From Ruminococcus flavefaciens (GTDB lineage Bacteria > Bacillota > Clostridia > Oscillospirales > Ruminococcaceae): 15,551 bases of DNA. How positions within the stretch are numbered: the stretch's first letter is position 1; each line of letters starts with the position of its first letter. The notes below the pieces were generated by a model, which did not search any database, was not told the DNA's origin, and saw only the letters and a program-made list of their open reading frames with translations. Positions 15,520 through 15,551 of this stretch are shown one piece after another. Made by a program: the position numbers and the translations under genes. Where the stretch lies: contig DBXO01000049.1 in NCBI GenBank assembly GCA_002309635.1, positions 24,775-40,325 on the forward strand, given 5' to 3'.

Positions 15520-15551
15520 ATTCTGTCTTCCTTCAGAGCGTTGGCTGCCGC
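15513..15551 (-). CDS. C-terminal end of an upstream gene, possibly rnfC-like
   Basis: One minus-strand frame is open from the window edge to a TGA at 15513-15515 and encodes AAANALKEDRIC. Its stop overlaps the rnfD-like start as ATGCTGA, the same kind of overlap seen between the next genes in the string, so it is probably a real gene end. RnfC normally precedes RnfD in clostridial clusters, and an Ala/Lys-rich helical tail would suit it, but twelve residues cannot identify it. Confidence 0.45.
   Translation of the reverse strand, partial: AAANALKEDRIC

Noticed and set aside
1..15551. CRISPR arrays, tRNA or rRNA genes, insertion sequences, prophage genes
   Set aside because: No direct-repeat array, tRNA-like cloverleaf, transposase or integrase motif was seen; the window is densely filled with chromosomal genes in one direction.

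Overview
All genes in this window lie on the minus strand, so transcription runs from high to low coordinates. The set (hprK, murB, rapZ, whiA, dnaE, pfkA, a SpoVB-like flippase, an EF-G paralogue), the moderate AT content and the strong GGAGG-type ribosome binding sites point to a low-to-mid GC Firmicute of class Clostridia. A Ruminococcus-like (Oscillospirales) bacterium is my best guess. It rests on gene order and protein character, not on a database search.

Layout in transcription order. (1) 15551-13367: the last codons of an unseen gene, then three overlapping membrane genes related to RnfD, RnfE and RnfA of the Rnf/Na+-NQR redox pumps. The trio is unusual. No rnfG lies between D and E, and no rnfB follows A. 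Three of the four cysteines that hold the intramembrane [2Fe-2S] cluster at the A/E interface are serine, and the FMN-threonine motif of RnfD is not recognisable. (2) 13335-12136: a membrane-anchored protein resembling the DUF4015 putative glycoside hydrolases. (3) 12095-8373: hprK, murB, rapZ and whiA, a typical clostridial block, but without the yvcK gene often found between rapZ and whiA. The whiA frame has no ATG, GTG or TTG where the family starts; an ATA codon sits exactly there behind a good Shine-Dalgarno sequence. (4) 8376-4972: dnaE, overlapping whiA by ATGA. (5) 4921-3815: pfkA with its own strong sigma-A-type promoter, a leader hairpin and a rho-independent terminator. (6) 3807-2166: a second terminator-like hairpin, then a MOP-family flippase whose upstream region resembles a sigma-E promoter. 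(7) 2141-1: a separate promoter and an EF-G-like GTPase that runs off the window's left edge.

The genes from the window's right edge to dnaE are packed with overlaps or gaps of at most 40 bases, so they probably form one long operon that joins a membrane module to cell-wall synthesis (MurB, perhaps the glycosidase-like protein), carbon-catabolite control (HprK), nucleotide-dependent regulation (RapZ, WhiA) and DNA replication (DnaE). PfkA makes fructose-1,6-bisphosphate, the metabolite known to stimulate HPr kinase, so the hprK-to-pfkA order has metabolic logic. The most unusual element is the Rnf-like trio, which looks like a membrane module that kept the fold while losing most of its redox-cofactor sites.
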